A stretch of 38,002 nt of DNA from DATCMA01 sp036563645. GTDB lineage: Bacteria > Actinomycetota > Actinomycetes > Mycobacteriales > Micromonosporaceae. The stretch covers positions 1 to 38,002 of the forward strand of contig DATCMA010000052.1 of NCBI GenBank assembly GCA_036563645.1, written 5' to 3'. How positions within the stretch are numbered: position 1 is the first letter of the stretch; each line of letters opens with the position of its first letter. The notes below the pieces were generated by a model that saw only the letters and a program-made list of their open reading frames with translations, did not search any database and was not told where the DNA came from. Positions 1-7,881 of the stretch are shown one piece after another. The position numbers were made by a program, and so were the translations under genes.

Positions 1-26
1 CAACGCCAGCCACGTCAGGAGCGCGT

Positions 27-644
27 ATGGCCAGCTTCGACTCCCTCTTCCAGCGACATCGATTTATGGCGGTCTTGCGCGGGCTTTCCCCGGACCAGGC
101 CGTCGCGGCGGCGCAGCGCGCCTGGGACCTCGGTATCGACCTCGTGGAAGTGCCCATCGGCGACCTCACGCAGGTGGACGCGCTGGTCGCTGTGGTCAAA
201 GCCGGGAGTGACCGGGGGAAGACCGTCGGCGCCGGGACGGTGATGACGAGCGAACATGTCCAGGCAGCTCAAGAGGCCGGTGCCGCGTACACCGTCGCCC
301 CCGGCCTCGACCCGGAGGTGCTCGCGGCCAGCACCGCGGCGGGGCTGCCCCACCTTCCCGGTGTCGCCACGCCGAGCGAGGTGCAGCACGCCTGGCGACT
401 CGGCTGCCGCTGGGTGAAGGTCTTTCCCGCGGCCACCCTCGGGCCCGAGTGGTTTCGGGCGATTCGTGGGCCTTTCCCGATGCTGCGGTACGTCGCCACC
501 GGCGGCATCACCCCGCACACCGCACCCGAGTACCTCGATGCGGGGGCCGATATCGTCGCCCTCGGCACCGCCGTCACCGATCCCGTTCACCACGACGCGC
601 TGGCGGCCTTGCTGCGCCGATACGCCGCCACCCGTACGAGCTGA
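27..644 (+). CDS. eda: KDPG/KDPGal-type aldolase (Eda/DgoA family)
   Basis: A 205-residue class I aldolase, the usual length for the family. It should split 2-keto-3-deoxy-6-phospho sugar acids into pyruvate and glyceraldehyde 3-phosphate in the cytoplasm. Visible motifs are VEVPIGD with the catalytic Glu at 41, GAGTV at 68-72, the Schiff-base Lys131 in KVFPA, and TGGI at 158-161. AGGAG sits just before the ATG at 27. Odd point: bacterial Eda has an Arg four residues after the catalytic Glu (VEVTLRT type), whereas here that position is Gly45 in EVPIG, closer to the EIPLN form of phosphogalactonate aldolases. The exact substrate, gluconate- or galactonate-derived, is therefore open. A sugar-acid kinase or dehydratase may lie upstream, outside the window. 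Confidence 0.9.
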   Translation: MASFDSLFQRHRFMAVLRGLSPDQAVAAAQRAWDLGIDLVEVPIGDLTQVDALVAVVKAGSDRGKTVGAGTVMTSEHVQAAQEAGAAYTVAPGLDPEVLAASTAAGLPHLPGVATPSEVQHAWRLGCRWVKVFPAATLGPEWFRAIRGPFPMLRYVATGGITPHTAPEYLDAGADIVALGTAVTDPVHHDALAALLRRYAATRTS

Positions 645-967
645 CCCGCGCCGACTCGCGCGGACGCTATGACTTGCGGGGCCCCCAATGATTGGCCAGG
701 CGCGTCGCACCGGGCGTCCCAACCGGTTCCTGGTCGCCCGACCGGTCCCTCGTTGTCAGGGCGTGGACATCGCCGAGGGATATCACGAGGGATATCACCA
801 GTACCGCGATCAGGAGCACTGGGGAATAATTCCGGCTCATGATGAGCAGGGATTGGGGGTCCAGGGCCGCCGCCGGCGATCCACCGGCCTGTCGGCGTCC
901 TCACCCAACCCGCCGTCGTGACCCGCTCCAGGCGATCTTATGTCGGCCTGTCGTAAAGGAACCCGAA
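645..967. other. Intergenic region upstream of pntA
   Basis: These 323 bases between the aldolase and pntA hold no convincing gene. They contain a perfect tandem 12-bp repeat (775-798), listed separately. The transhydrogenase frame stays open back to 839, but the sequence before 968 does not look like the conserved PntA N-terminus. Confidence 0.6.
775..798. repeat. Perfect tandem 12-bp repeat GAGGGATATCAC upstream of pntA
   Basis: GAGGGATATCAC occurs twice head to tail at 775-786 and 787-798. Each copy contains the GATATC palindrome, and the two centres are 12 bp apart, about one helical turn. The position 170 bp before pntA suggests regulator binding. That is inference; no regulator is identified. 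Confidence 0.6.
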
Positions 968-2515
968 ATGCTTATCGGAATCGTCAGCGAATCCGACCCG
1001 GAGGAGACGCGCGTCGCCGCGACTCCGTCGACCGTCACCCAGCTCCTCAAGCTGGGGTACGAGGTTGTGGTTGAGCGGGGTGCTGGGGAGAGATCGGCCT
1101 TTCGCGATAGCGAATACGTGAGCGCCGGCGCCCGTATCGGGGATCGGCAGGAGGCGTGGGCGGCCGACATCGTCATGAAGGTCAACGCCCCGACCGACGA
1201 GGAGCTCGGTCTCCTCCGTGAGGGGGCGACGCTCATCGCGTGTTTGAGCCCAGCGCTCAACCCTTACCTCGTCGACAAGCTCGCCGCTCTGCCGATCACG
1301 GCGTTGGCGATCGACGCGGTGCCCCGGCTGTCCCGCGCCCAGTCGATCGACGTGTTGTCGTCGATGGCGAATATCGCCGGATATCGGGCCGTGGTGGAGG
1401 CCGCCCACGAGTTCGGCCGCTTCTTCACCGGCCAGGTGACCGCGGCGGGCAAGGTGCCGCCGGCCAAAGTCCTGGTGGTGGGGGCTGGCGTCGCGGGGCT
1501 CGCCGCGATCGGGGCGGCGTCCAGCCTCGGAGCGATCGTGCGGGCCACGGATCCCCGGCCCGAGGTCGCCGATCAGGTCAAGTCCATCGGCGGCACCTAC
1601 CTCACGATCGACGTCGACGAGCAGATGGACACCTCTGACGGGTACGCCCGAGAGACGAGCGAGGCGTACAACCGTCGGGCCGCGGAGATCTACGCCGAGC
1701 AGGCGCGCGAGGTCGACATCATCATCACGACCGCGAATATCCCGGGGCGTCGGGCGCCGAAGATCATCACCGCGGAGCATGTCGCGTCGATGAAGCCCGG
1801 GAGCGTCATCGTCGACCTGGCGGCCGGCAACGGGGGCAATGTCGAGGGGACAGTGCCCGGCGAGAAGATCGTCACGGACAACGGGGTGACGATCATCGGT
1901 TACACCGACCTCGCGCGGCGGCTGCCCGCCCAGGCGTCCCAGCTCTACGGCACGAATCTCGCCAACCTCATGAAGCTGCTGACGCCGAACAAGGACGGCC
2001 AGCTCACCCTCGACCTCGACGACGTCGTCCAGCGCGGCATCACCGTCTGCCGCAAGGGCGAGAAGCTGTGGCCACCGCCGCCGGTGCAGGTCTCGGCGTC
2101 GCCCACCGTGGCGGCTGCGCCGGAGGCGAAACCCGAGGTGGCGCCCAAGAAGGTCCTCACCTCGCGGATGAAGCTGATCCTGGCGGCGCTCGGTATGGCG
2201 CTCCTGTTCGTCATGAACGCGACCGCCCCGGACCCGATCCCGCAGCACTTTACGGTGTTGGCGCTATCGGTGGTGATTGGCTTTTACGTCATTGGGCACG
2301 TACACCACGCGCTGCACACGCCATTGATGAGCGTGACGAACGCGATTTCCGGAATCATTGTGGTTGGCGCGTTGTTGCAGCTCACTTCACGTCAGCACGT
2401 CGTGTTGGCGTTGGCGTTCGTGGCCACACTGCTGGCCAGCATCAACATTTTCGGTGGGTTCGCCGTGACCCGACGCATGCTCGGCATGTTCCGGCGTGAA
2501 TCTGTGAAGGGCTGA
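968..2515 (+). CDS. pntA: NAD(P) transhydrogenase subunit alpha
   Basis: The 515-residue alpha subunit of the proton-translocating NAD(P)+ transhydrogenase, which passes hydride between NADH and NADP+ using the proton gradient. The start at 968 gives the family N-terminus (MLIGIVSE, then RVAATP), and AAAGGA lies 7 bases upstream; the open frame further back is not conserved. The NAD-binding domain spans about residues 1-365, with the dinucleotide motif GAGVAG near 170-176. A Pro/Ala-rich linker runs about 368-397. About four membrane helices follow to the C-terminus. This is the fused alpha form (domain I plus membrane part), similar in length to the 510-residue E. coli protein, not the split alpha1/alpha2 form. 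It ends 2 bases before pntB and the two are surely co-transcribed. Confidence 0.96.
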   Translation: MLIGIVSESDPEETRVAATPSTVTQLLKLGYEVVVERGAGERSAFRDSEYVSAGARIGDRQEAWAADIVMKVNAPTDEELGLLREGATLIACLSPALNPYLVDKLAALPITALAIDAVPRLSRAQSIDVLSSMANIAGYRAVVEAAHEFGRFFTGQVTAAGKVPPAKVLVVGAGVAGLAAIGAASSLGAIVRATDPRPEVADQVKSIGGTYLTIDVDEQMDTSDGYARETSEAYNRRAAEIYAEQAREVDIIITTANIPGRRAPKIITAEHVASMKPGSVIVDLAAGNGGNVEGTVPGEKIVTDNGVTIIGYTDLARRLPAQASQLYGTNLANLMKLLTPNKDGQLTLDLDDVVQRGITVCRKGEKLWPPPPVQVSASPTVAAAPEAKPEVAPKKVLTSRMKLILAALGMALLFVMNATAPDPIPQHFTVLALSVVIGFYVIGHVHHALHTPLMSVTNAISGIIVVGALLQLTSRQHVVLALAFVATLLASINIFGGFAVTRRMLGMFRRESVKG

Positions 2516-2517
2516 CC

Positions 2518-3927
2518 GTGGACGCCTCCTCTATCGCCACCGCGGCCTATCTCGTCGCCGCGTTGTTGTTCATCCTGTCGCTGGCCGGGCTGTCCAAGCA
2601 CGAGACCGCGAAGCAAGGCCTCAGTTTTGGCATCGTCGGGATGGTCATCACCCTGGCGGCCACCATGGGGATGGTGCTCGACGCCGCCGAGGCCCTCGCG
2701 ATTGCCCTACTCGTGGTCGCCGTAGTGATCGGCGCGGTGATCGGCTTGTGGCGGGCGCGGAAAGTCGAGATGACCGCGATGCCCGAGCTCATCGCGCTGC
2801 TGCACTCGTTCGTCGGCCTCGCCGCCGTCCTCGTGGGATGGAACGGGTACCTCGAGGAGCTGCCGTACACCGGGGCGTTGCTGGCCATTCACCACGCTGA
2901 GGTGTTCATCGGCGTGTTCATCGGGGCGGTGACGTTCACCGGTTCGATCGTGGCGTTCCTCAAGCTCAGCGGGCGGATGAAGTCCGCTCCGCTCATGCTG
3001 CCCGGCAAGAACCTGCTCAACCTGGGCGCGCTCGCCCTCTTCGCCGTGCTGACGGTCATCTTCGTGGCCCGCCCCAACCTGGGCCTGCTCATCGCCGTCA
3101 CCGTCCTGGCGCTGCTGTTGGGCTGGCACCTGGTCGCCTCGATCGGTGGTGGGGACATGCCGGTCGTGGTGTCCATGCTCAACAGCTACTCCGGCTGGGC
3201 CGCGGCAGCCTCGGGTTTCCTGCTCGACAACGACCTGCTCATCGTGGTCGGCGCTCTCGTCGGGTCCTCCGGTGCCTACCTGTCCTGGGTGATGTGCAAG
3301 GCGATGAACCGCTCCTTCATCTCGGTGATCGCCGGTGGGTTCGGCATCGAGGCCACCGGCGGCGGTGGCGGCCAGGACGGTGAATACCGCGAGATCAGCG
3401 CTGAGGAGGCCGCCGAGCTGCTGAGCAGCGCCTCCTCGGTCATCATCACCCCCGGCTACGGGATGGCGGTCGCCCAGGCGCAGTACCCGGTCGCCGAGCT
3501 GACCGCCCTGCTGCGTTCCCGTGGCGTGAACGTGCGGTTCGGGATCCACCCGGTCGCGGGCCGCCTGCCCGGGCACATGAACGTGCTGCTCGCCGAGGCG
3601 AAAGTCCCCTACGACATCGTCCTGGAGATGGACGAGATCAACGACGACTTTGCCGAGACCGACGTCGTCCTCGTCATCGGCGCGAACGACACCGTCAACC
3701 CGGCAGCGGAGGAACCCGGCTCGCCCATCGCCGGCATGCCCGTGCTCCGCGTCTGGGAGGCGAAGAACGTCATTGTCTTCAAGCGGTCCATGGCCGCGGG
3801 GTACGCGGGCGTGCAGAATCCGCTCTTCTTCCGCGACAACTGCCGCATGCTCTTCGGGGATGCGAAGGCCAAAGTCACCGACATCGTCAGCGCTCTCGAG
3901 AACGCCGCGGTGAGTGTGTCTAAATAG
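2518..3927 (+). CDS. pntB: NAD(P) transhydrogenase subunit beta
   Basis: The 469-residue beta subunit. It starts with GTG two bases after the pntA stop, which implies translational coupling. Residues about 1-265 form a bundle of hydrophobic helices (domain II, proton channel). Residues about 290-469 form the NADP(H)-binding domain III, with GYGMAVAQAQ, the segment VRFGIHPVAGRLPGHMNVLL, VIGANDTVNPAA and the family C-terminus with MAAGYAGVQNPLF. Length and domain order match the family. With PntA it supplies NADPH at the cytoplasmic membrane. A strong hairpin directly downstream closes the operon. Confidence 0.97.
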   Translation: MDASSIATAAYLVAALLFILSLAGLSKHETAKQGLSFGIVGMVITLAATMGMVLDAAEALAIALLVVAVVIGAVIGLWRARKVEMTAMPELIALLHSFVGLAAVLVGWNGYLEELPYTGALLAIHHAEVFIGVFIGAVTFTGSIVAFLKLSGRMKSAPLMLPGKNLLNLGALALFAVLTVIFVARPNLGLLIAVTVLALLLGWHLVASIGGGDMPVVVSMLNSYSGWAAAASGFLLDNDLLIVVGALVGSSGAYLSWVMCKAMNRSFISVIAGGFGIEATGGGGGQDGEYREISAEEAAELLSSASSVIITPGYGMAVAQAQYPVAELTALLRSRGVNVRFGIHPVAGRLPGHMNVLLAEAKVPYDIVLEMDEINDDFAETDVVLVIGANDTVNPAAEEPGSPIAGMPVLRVWEAKNVIVFKRSMAAGYAGVQNPLFFRDNCRMLFGDAKAKVTDIVSALENAAVSVSK

Positions 3928-3936
3928 GTCGGTACT

Positions 3937-3975
3937 GCCTGGGGCGTGTCGGGCACGAGCGCGAACGCCCCAGGC
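3937..3975 (+). terminator. Hairpin terminator after pntAB
   Basis: GCCTGGGGCG (3937-3946) and CGCCCCAGGC (3966-3975) are perfect 10-bp inverted arms around a 19-base loop, 9 bases after the pntB stop. There is no clear T-run, as is common in actinobacterial terminators. From here to 4227 I see no further gene. Confidence 0.65.
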
Positions 3976-4227
3976 GGGCCCGGCTTTCGCCATCGAGTCT
4001 GTCGACGAGTGTGTCGGGGCGTTCGGGCCGGCGGTTCGCCTGTCGGGCGGCGGTCCACCGACATCACCGACCCCGCTCTGATCAGCCCGTGGGCCGCGAC
4101 GTGTGTCCTTGATGTGGACCGCGCGACCGGGCTAGTGATCGCGCGCGTACGCGTGGGTGTTTTCCCAGTGACGGCTGACTCGCCGGTCCGCGGTGGCACA
4201 GGCATCCACACCGGACACAAGCCTCGA

Positions 4228-4812
4228 CTATGGCGTGTTGTTGATGAGCTTCCACGTGGTCGCGGCGATCTCCGGGACGGGTGGGGTGGTGTCGCGGCTC
4301 AGCCAGTAGCGGAGGACCCCCAGGATCGCTCCGCTGAGGTACGCCGCGTGGAGGTCGTGCGGGATGGTCGCGGCGTGACCGTCGGTCGACAGGTGGTGGC
4401 TCATGTGGTCGCGCAGCGTGTGAAAGATGCGGTTGATGAGCTTGCCGCTGCCGTTGTCGCCGAGGACTCGCCGCAGCAGTGGGGCCTGGCGTTCGAACTC
4501 CTCGAAGAGTGCGACGAGCTGGGGTGGTGGGGTGGCGGCGGGCGCGGTGGACCGTTTGGGACAGCAGTGCGCGGCGAGCTCGGCGATCTGGGCGATCCAC
4601 GGTTCGAGCGCGGTGGCGAGGAGGCTGTCGCGATCGGCGGAGTGGAGGTAGACGGTGGCCCGGTTGACCCCGGCGCGCTGCGCGATGTCGGAGATGGTGA
4701 TGTGGTGCAGGTCGCGTTGGCTGGCGAGCTCAAGGACGGCGGCGGCGAGTTGCCGACGCGTCGCTTCGGCGCGGGGGTCGGGGCGCTTGCGAGAGGTGGC
4801 GTTGCGTGTCAC
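4228..4812 (-). CDS. TetR-family transcriptional regulator
   Basis: A 194-residue TetR-type repressor. The N-terminal helix-turn-helix is at about residues 38-57 (ITISDIAQRAGVNRATVYLH) inside a standard TetR_N region; the rest is a helical ligand and dimer domain of unknown specificity. The GTG start at 4812 is chosen because GGAGG lies 6 bases upstream. A GTG at 4854 in the same frame would put the start inside the operator palindromes. It diverges from the FrnE-TPR gene at 4918, and two identical-pattern palindromes lie in the 105-bp gap. The regulator probably represses itself and the neighbour (inference). The protein is Arg/His-rich, with Cys81 and Cys82 in HCCPK. Confidence 0.9.
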   Translation of the reverse strand: MTRNATSRKRPDPRAEATRRQLAAAVLELASQRDLHHITISDIAQRAGVNRATVYLHSADRDSLLATALEPWIAQIAELAAHCCPKRSTAPAATPPPQLVALFEEFERQAPLLRRVLGDNGSGKLINRIFHTLRDHMSHHLSTDGHAATIPHDLHAAYLSGAILGVLRYWLSRDTTPPVPEIAATTWKLINNTP

Positions 4813-4830
4813 AGCAGCCTCCGATCTTGT

Positions 4831-4860
4831 CGACACTTGTCGACTAAACGACACCTGTCG
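4831..4860. promoter_or_regulatory. Twin palindromic operator, probably for the TetR regulator
   Basis: CGACACTTGTCG (4831-4842) and CGACACCTGTCG (4849-4860) both follow CGACA-N2-TGTCG, a perfect 5-bp inverted repeat, with centres 18 bp apart. They sit between the divergent TetR and FrnE-TPR genes, just upstream of the TetR ribosome site. This is the layout of an autoregulated TetR operator with two dimer sites; the binding protein is inferred from position. Confidence 0.7.
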
Positions 4861-4917
4861 AATAAACTAGCGGCGGTGATGGCGGCGGGATAGGTCCCAG
4901 CAGCGGGGAGGCATCAC

Positions 4918-5916
4918 GTGCGTGTCGAAGTGTGGTCGGACGTCAGCTGCCCGTGGTGCTTCCTGGGCAAGCGCCGGTTGGCGCGTGCCGTGGCCCAGTG
5001 GGAAGCCGACGGCGGCGAGCCCATTGAGGTTATCTATCGCCCGTTCCAGTTGGCGCCGGACGCTCCGCTGGAGACCGAGCCGCTCACCGAGGAGGAGCGC
5101 CGAGCGTACGGGGTGCACACCGAGCAGCAGGTCACGGGCTATCTGGCCGAGGTGGCCGCCGACACCGACGAGGAGTTCACCTGGCGCCCGACGTGGAAGC
5201 CCAACACCTTTGACGCCCATCGCCTGCTCGCGTACGCCCTCGACGAAGGGGGTTGGCGACTCCAGGGCCAGCTCAAAGAACGGCTGCTGCGTGCGCACTT
5301 CCTCCGCGGCGCTGACGTGAGCAAGCGAGACGTGCTCGCGGGCGTCGCGGCGGAGGTTGGCCTCTCCGACGCCGGGCGGGTGTTGGAGTCGGGCCGGTAC
5401 GTGGGGCGGGTCCGCACGTGGCTGACGATCGGCGCGCTGTCCGGGGTGCAGGTCGTGCCGACGTTCGTGGTCGCCGACCACGCGCTGCGGGGGGCGCAGC
5501 CGGTGGCGACTCTGCTGTCGTGGCTCACCTCGGCGGTGGAGTCCGGGGAGACCGAAAGTTCGCCGATCCGCGCCTACCGGGTCGCTGAGGCGTTGTTGGA
5601 GGTCAACGACCCGCTGGGGGCGCTCCACGTCCTGGAGCCCGCGCTGCGGGAGCACCCGGACGCGAGCAGCCTCCACCTGCTAGCGGCGCGCGCCTACTTC
5701 GCCTCCGGCCAGCTTGGCCGGGCACGGGAGCTGCTCGAGGAGGTCGTCGAGCGCTACCCGTCCGACGATTACGCCCGCTTCCTGCTGGGGCGCACGGTGG
5801 AGCGCGCGAATGATCCCGCGGAGGCGCTGCGGCATTTCCGCATCGCCATGGCGCTGTCGCCGTCGCCGGAGTACGCGCAGGCCGTGGCCCGGGTCAGTGC
5901 CCAGCTGAGCGCCTGA
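4918..5916 (+). CDS. FrnE-like DsbA-family oxidoreductase with C-terminal TPR domain
   Basis: A 332-residue cytoplasmic protein (no signal peptide). Residues 1-210 are a DsbA/FrnE-type thioredoxin fold with the redox motif CPWC at 11-14, the family segment NTFDAHRLL at 96-104 and the cis-Pro segment VPTFVV at 180-185. Residues about 216-320 are three TPR-like helical pairs (ALLEVNDPLGALHVLEPALREHP and two similar units). FrnE proteins are normally about 210-240 residues, so the TPR tail is an addition suggesting a protein partner. The GTG start has GGGGAGG 6 bases upstream. The role is probably disulfide or thiol exchange, or isomerase-like handling of small molecules. Divergent from the TetR gene and likely controlled by it. 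Confidence 0.88.
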   Translation: MRVEVWSDVSCPWCFLGKRRLARAVAQWEADGGEPIEVIYRPFQLAPDAPLETEPLTEEERRAYGVHTEQQVTGYLAEVAADTDEEFTWRPTWKPNTFDAHRLLAYALDEGGWRLQGQLKERLLRAHFLRGADVSKRDVLAGVAAEVGLSDAGRVLESGRYVGRVRTWLTIGALSGVQVVPTFVVADHALRGAQPVATLLSWLTSAVESGETESSPIRAYRVAEALLEVNDPLGALHVLEPALREHPDASSLHLLAARAYFASGQLGRARELLEEVVERYPSDDYARFLLGRTVERANDPAEALRHFRIAMALSPSPEYAQAVARVSAQLSA

Positions 5917-6591
5917 GAGCGCGCCGCGTCCTCGTTCGCCCGGCCGGGCTGCGGGGGTGTCGTGTGCGTTCCGTCGGCACGTGCGGGACCAGCGCCGGGC
6001 TGCGGTGGGATTCGGCGCCGGCCGTGGCGGTGACGTCGATGAGGTCCGCGCCGATGCTGAGGCGGCGGTGGCACTCGTCCCGGAGGAGCTGCTCGCCACC
6101 GGTGACCCGCGTCCTTTTGTCGAAGGATTCAGACTTTCTCGTGGCGTTGTTGCGCATCGCCTGACGGATATTCTTGAGCCATTCCGAAATGCGGGAACGG
6201 CGTCGGTGGATTCTGTGCCACCGCTACCTCGCTCCTCACTTGCCCGATATCGACATCTTTTGGTATACGTCTATGCGTAAGGGCCGGGTGTCGGGTAAGG
6301 ATTATCCGTTTTTCGTCGAGGGCACGCCGGCCGCCGGTAAGGACACGCAGCGGGTGCGGGCACCGTTGCCGCCGGCGGACGTGCACTGCCCTTTTTTCGA
6401 GCCCAGAGGCCTTCTGCCGCCCGGGTTCGACACTCCCCTGCGCCACGCGACGGCTCGTAGCTAACGCCCTATCGCCGCGAAGCTGCGGCGCTCTCCGTCG
6501 CCGTCCGGGCATGCGACGGAGTTTCCGATCCCCCTATTCCACGACACCCGACAGCGCGAGTCGTGATCGTGATCTTTGCAAGGAGACTTCG
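5917..6591. other. Long intergenic region without a recognisable gene
   Basis: Open frames exist on both strands, for example 5957-6280 (+) and 6174-6464 (+, 96 residues). None has a recognisable motif or a good ribosome site, and codon use is mixed. The second ends 28 bases before a hairpin at 6493-6521, so a short transcript here is possible. I do not assign a gene. Confidence 0.5.
6493..6521 (+). terminator. Hairpin followed by TTT before doxX
   Basis: CTCCGTCGC (6493-6501) and GCGACGGAG (6513-6521) form a perfect 9-bp stem with an 11-base loop, followed by TTT. It would stop rightward transcription coming from the FrnE-TPR side before the DoxX gene. Confidence 0.5.
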
Positions 6592-7056
6592 GTGAACATC
6601 GACATCTTGCGGATACCTGTCGTCAACCTGTTCCGGATGGTGATTGGGCTGCTGTTCTGGTTACACGGTGTCGCGTCGCTATTCGGCGTTTTCGGCGGCA
6701 ATCGCGGCACGGGTCAGGCAGTGGCATTCGGGGTGTGGCCCGGCTGGTGGGCCGCACTCATCCAGTTCGTGTTCGGCGCCATGGTCCTGCTCGGAATTGG
6801 CACGCGCGTCGCCGCGATCATTTGCTCGGGGTCGATGGCTTACGCGTATTTCGTCGTGCACCAGCCCGAAGCACTTTTGCCGATGAATAACGGCGGTGAG
6901 CCCGCGGCCCTCTTCTGCTGGGCATTCCTCTTGATCGCCGCGGTCGGTCCGGGTGAGTGGTCGCTCGACGCGGTACTCGCCCGCCGTCGCGAGCGGTCTA
7001 AGGAGCGCGAGCGGTCCAAGGAGAGTGACACGACCCCAGTCGCCGCCGAGGCCTAG
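6592..7056 (+). CDS. DoxX-family membrane protein
   Basis: A 154-residue integral membrane protein with four predicted helices (about 12-34, 47-70, 73-90 and 105-120), the DoxX pattern (LFRMVIGLLFWLHGVASLFG, later MAYAYFVVHQPEALLPMNNGGEPA). Related proteins take part in sulfur or redox stress chemistry, but the family is functionally broad. The GTG at 6592 is chosen because AGGAG lies 6 bases upstream; an ATG at 6511 in frame would add a non-conserved, Arg-rich stretch overlapping the terminator. The C-terminus carries a short charged repeat, RERSKERERSKES, in the cytoplasm. A classical terminator follows. Confidence 0.88.
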   Translation: MNIDILRIPVVNLFRMVIGLLFWLHGVASLFGVFGGNRGTGQAVAFGVWPGWWAALIQFVFGAMVLLGIGTRVAAIICSGSMAYAYFVVHQPEALLPMNNGGEPAALFCWAFLLIAAVGPGEWSLDAVLARRRERSKERERSKESDTTPVAAEA

Positions 7057-7097
7057 GCGACTCAGGACGGCGACCGCGTCGCCCCGCGGTTGCGCGC

Positions 7098-7134
7098 GCC
7101 CGCGCGTGGACTCACCACGCGCGGGCCATTTTCT
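7098..7134 (+). terminator. Intrinsic terminator after doxX
   Basis: GCCCGCGCGTGG (7098-7109) pairs with CCACGCGCGGGC (7115-7126): a perfect 12-bp stem, ACTCA loop, then CATTTTCTG. It lies 41 bases after the DoxX stop. Confidence 0.85.
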
Positions 7135-7422
7135 GTCGCCCTCCCTCCCCATACTGCGCGTAACCGCCGCCGATAGCGCGGGGTGACGACGGGACCGTCG
7201 AGTGTGGTCATCGAGGGCAGCCCTCACGTGGTCCTACTGAGCTGTCCTCTCGTGCGGGCTGTCCTGTGCGGACTGTCGCGGTTGCCGCTCAGCGTCGCGG
7301 TGAGGTGACGACGCGTATCCACAGGAGTTGCGATCTTTCATCGACGTATGCACGATGGTCACCGTACGTGATAGGTATGGATGAGTTGTCTATACGAGTA
7401 GCCATGCCCGGGAGGGGGAGAC
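7127..7422 (+). promoter_or_regulatory. Promoter region of the small-gene operon with a GntR/HutC-type site
   Basis: These 296 bases have no gene and are AT-richer from about 7310. GTCTATAC at 7388-7395 fits the GTMTAKAC consensus described for HutC-subfamily GntR regulators and is flanked by partial symmetry (AGTTGTCTATACGAGT). It lies 27 bases before the ATG at 7423 and would overlap the promoter or transcription start. No GntR gene is in the window. Confidence 0.45.
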
Positions 7423-7587
7423 ATGTGGGGCGCGATGGCGGCATTGGCCGCGCTGATCATCGGCTTCGCCATTGGGATGTGCACCTACCGGGCGTCACGG
7501 CGGTGGTGCCCGGTCTGTGGGGCGACGTTGACGTGCAGCGTGTGCAGTAGCGCGCGGGTGAACGAGCAAGCCAGGAGCCGATCATGA
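7423..7587 (+). CDS. Small membrane-anchored zinc-ribbon protein
   Basis: A 54-residue protein. GGGAGGGGGA lies directly upstream of the ATG. Residues about 2-21 form one hydrophobic helix (MAALAALIIGFAIGMC). Then come a basic turn (YRASRR) and four cysteines arranged as CPVCG and CSVC about 10 residues apart, a likely zinc knuckle on the cytoplasmic side. Its TGA overlaps the ATG of the next gene (ATGA at 7584-7587), so the two are translationally coupled. I recognise the type from accessory regions of actinomycetes but not its function. First gene of a four-gene set. Confidence 0.75.
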   Translation: MWGAMAALAALIIGFAIGMCTYRASRRWCPVCGATLTCSVCSSARVNEQARSRS

Positions 7588-7826
7588 CGCGTCTGCCACC
7601 GCTTCCGGAGGTTCCAATCGGCACAGTGCTGGAGCTGGCGCGGGGCGAGTGGCAGTTCGGCAACTTCCCTCTCCGGCTCCTCGTCGAAGAGGTCCGCGCC
7701 GACATCTCGGCCGTCTACCGAAACGAATGGGTGGCGATTCACGGTCAGCGACTCGCCCCTGACGGCACACCGATGGGGCGGATTGACGCGCTGGTCCGCG
7801 CGGACGTTCTCCGGCGACGCCGGTAA
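7584..7826 (+). CDS. Small conserved hypothetical protein
   Basis: An 80-residue soluble protein with no known domain that I can name. It is rich in Leu, Arg and Val, with a conserved-looking core (GEWQFGNFPLRLLVEEVR, later WVAIHGQRLAPDGTPMGR). The ATG overlaps the stop of the zinc-ribbon gene. The WVxIxGxxLxxDG pattern suggests a small beta-rich fold. It lies 55 bases before the DivIVA-domain gene, in the same direction. Function unknown. Confidence 0.75.
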   Translation: MTRLPPLPEVPIGTVLELARGEWQFGNFPLRLLVEEVRADISAVYRNEWVAIHGQRLAPDGTPMGRIDALVRADVLRRRR

Positions 7827-7881
7827 CCCTGCCGGTACCCCTGCTCACGCTCCACTCGACGGCGATCACAGGGAAACGTCA

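Noticed and set aside
2707..3993. 428-residue leftward frame opposite pntB
   Set aside because: Antisense shadow of a clearly recognised gene. The composition is rich in His, Asp and Arg, with no motif. The same applies to 938-2248 (-), 13899-15062 (+), 23818-26013 (+) and 28772-30364 (+).
3946..4893. 315-residue rightward frame covering the TetR gene
   Set aside because: It runs through the terminator and operator and mirrors the TetR reading frame on the other strand.
5957..6280. Possible 107-residue rightward gene
   Set aside because: No ribosome site at its GTG, the GC third-position signal fades after about 60 codons, and no motif is present.
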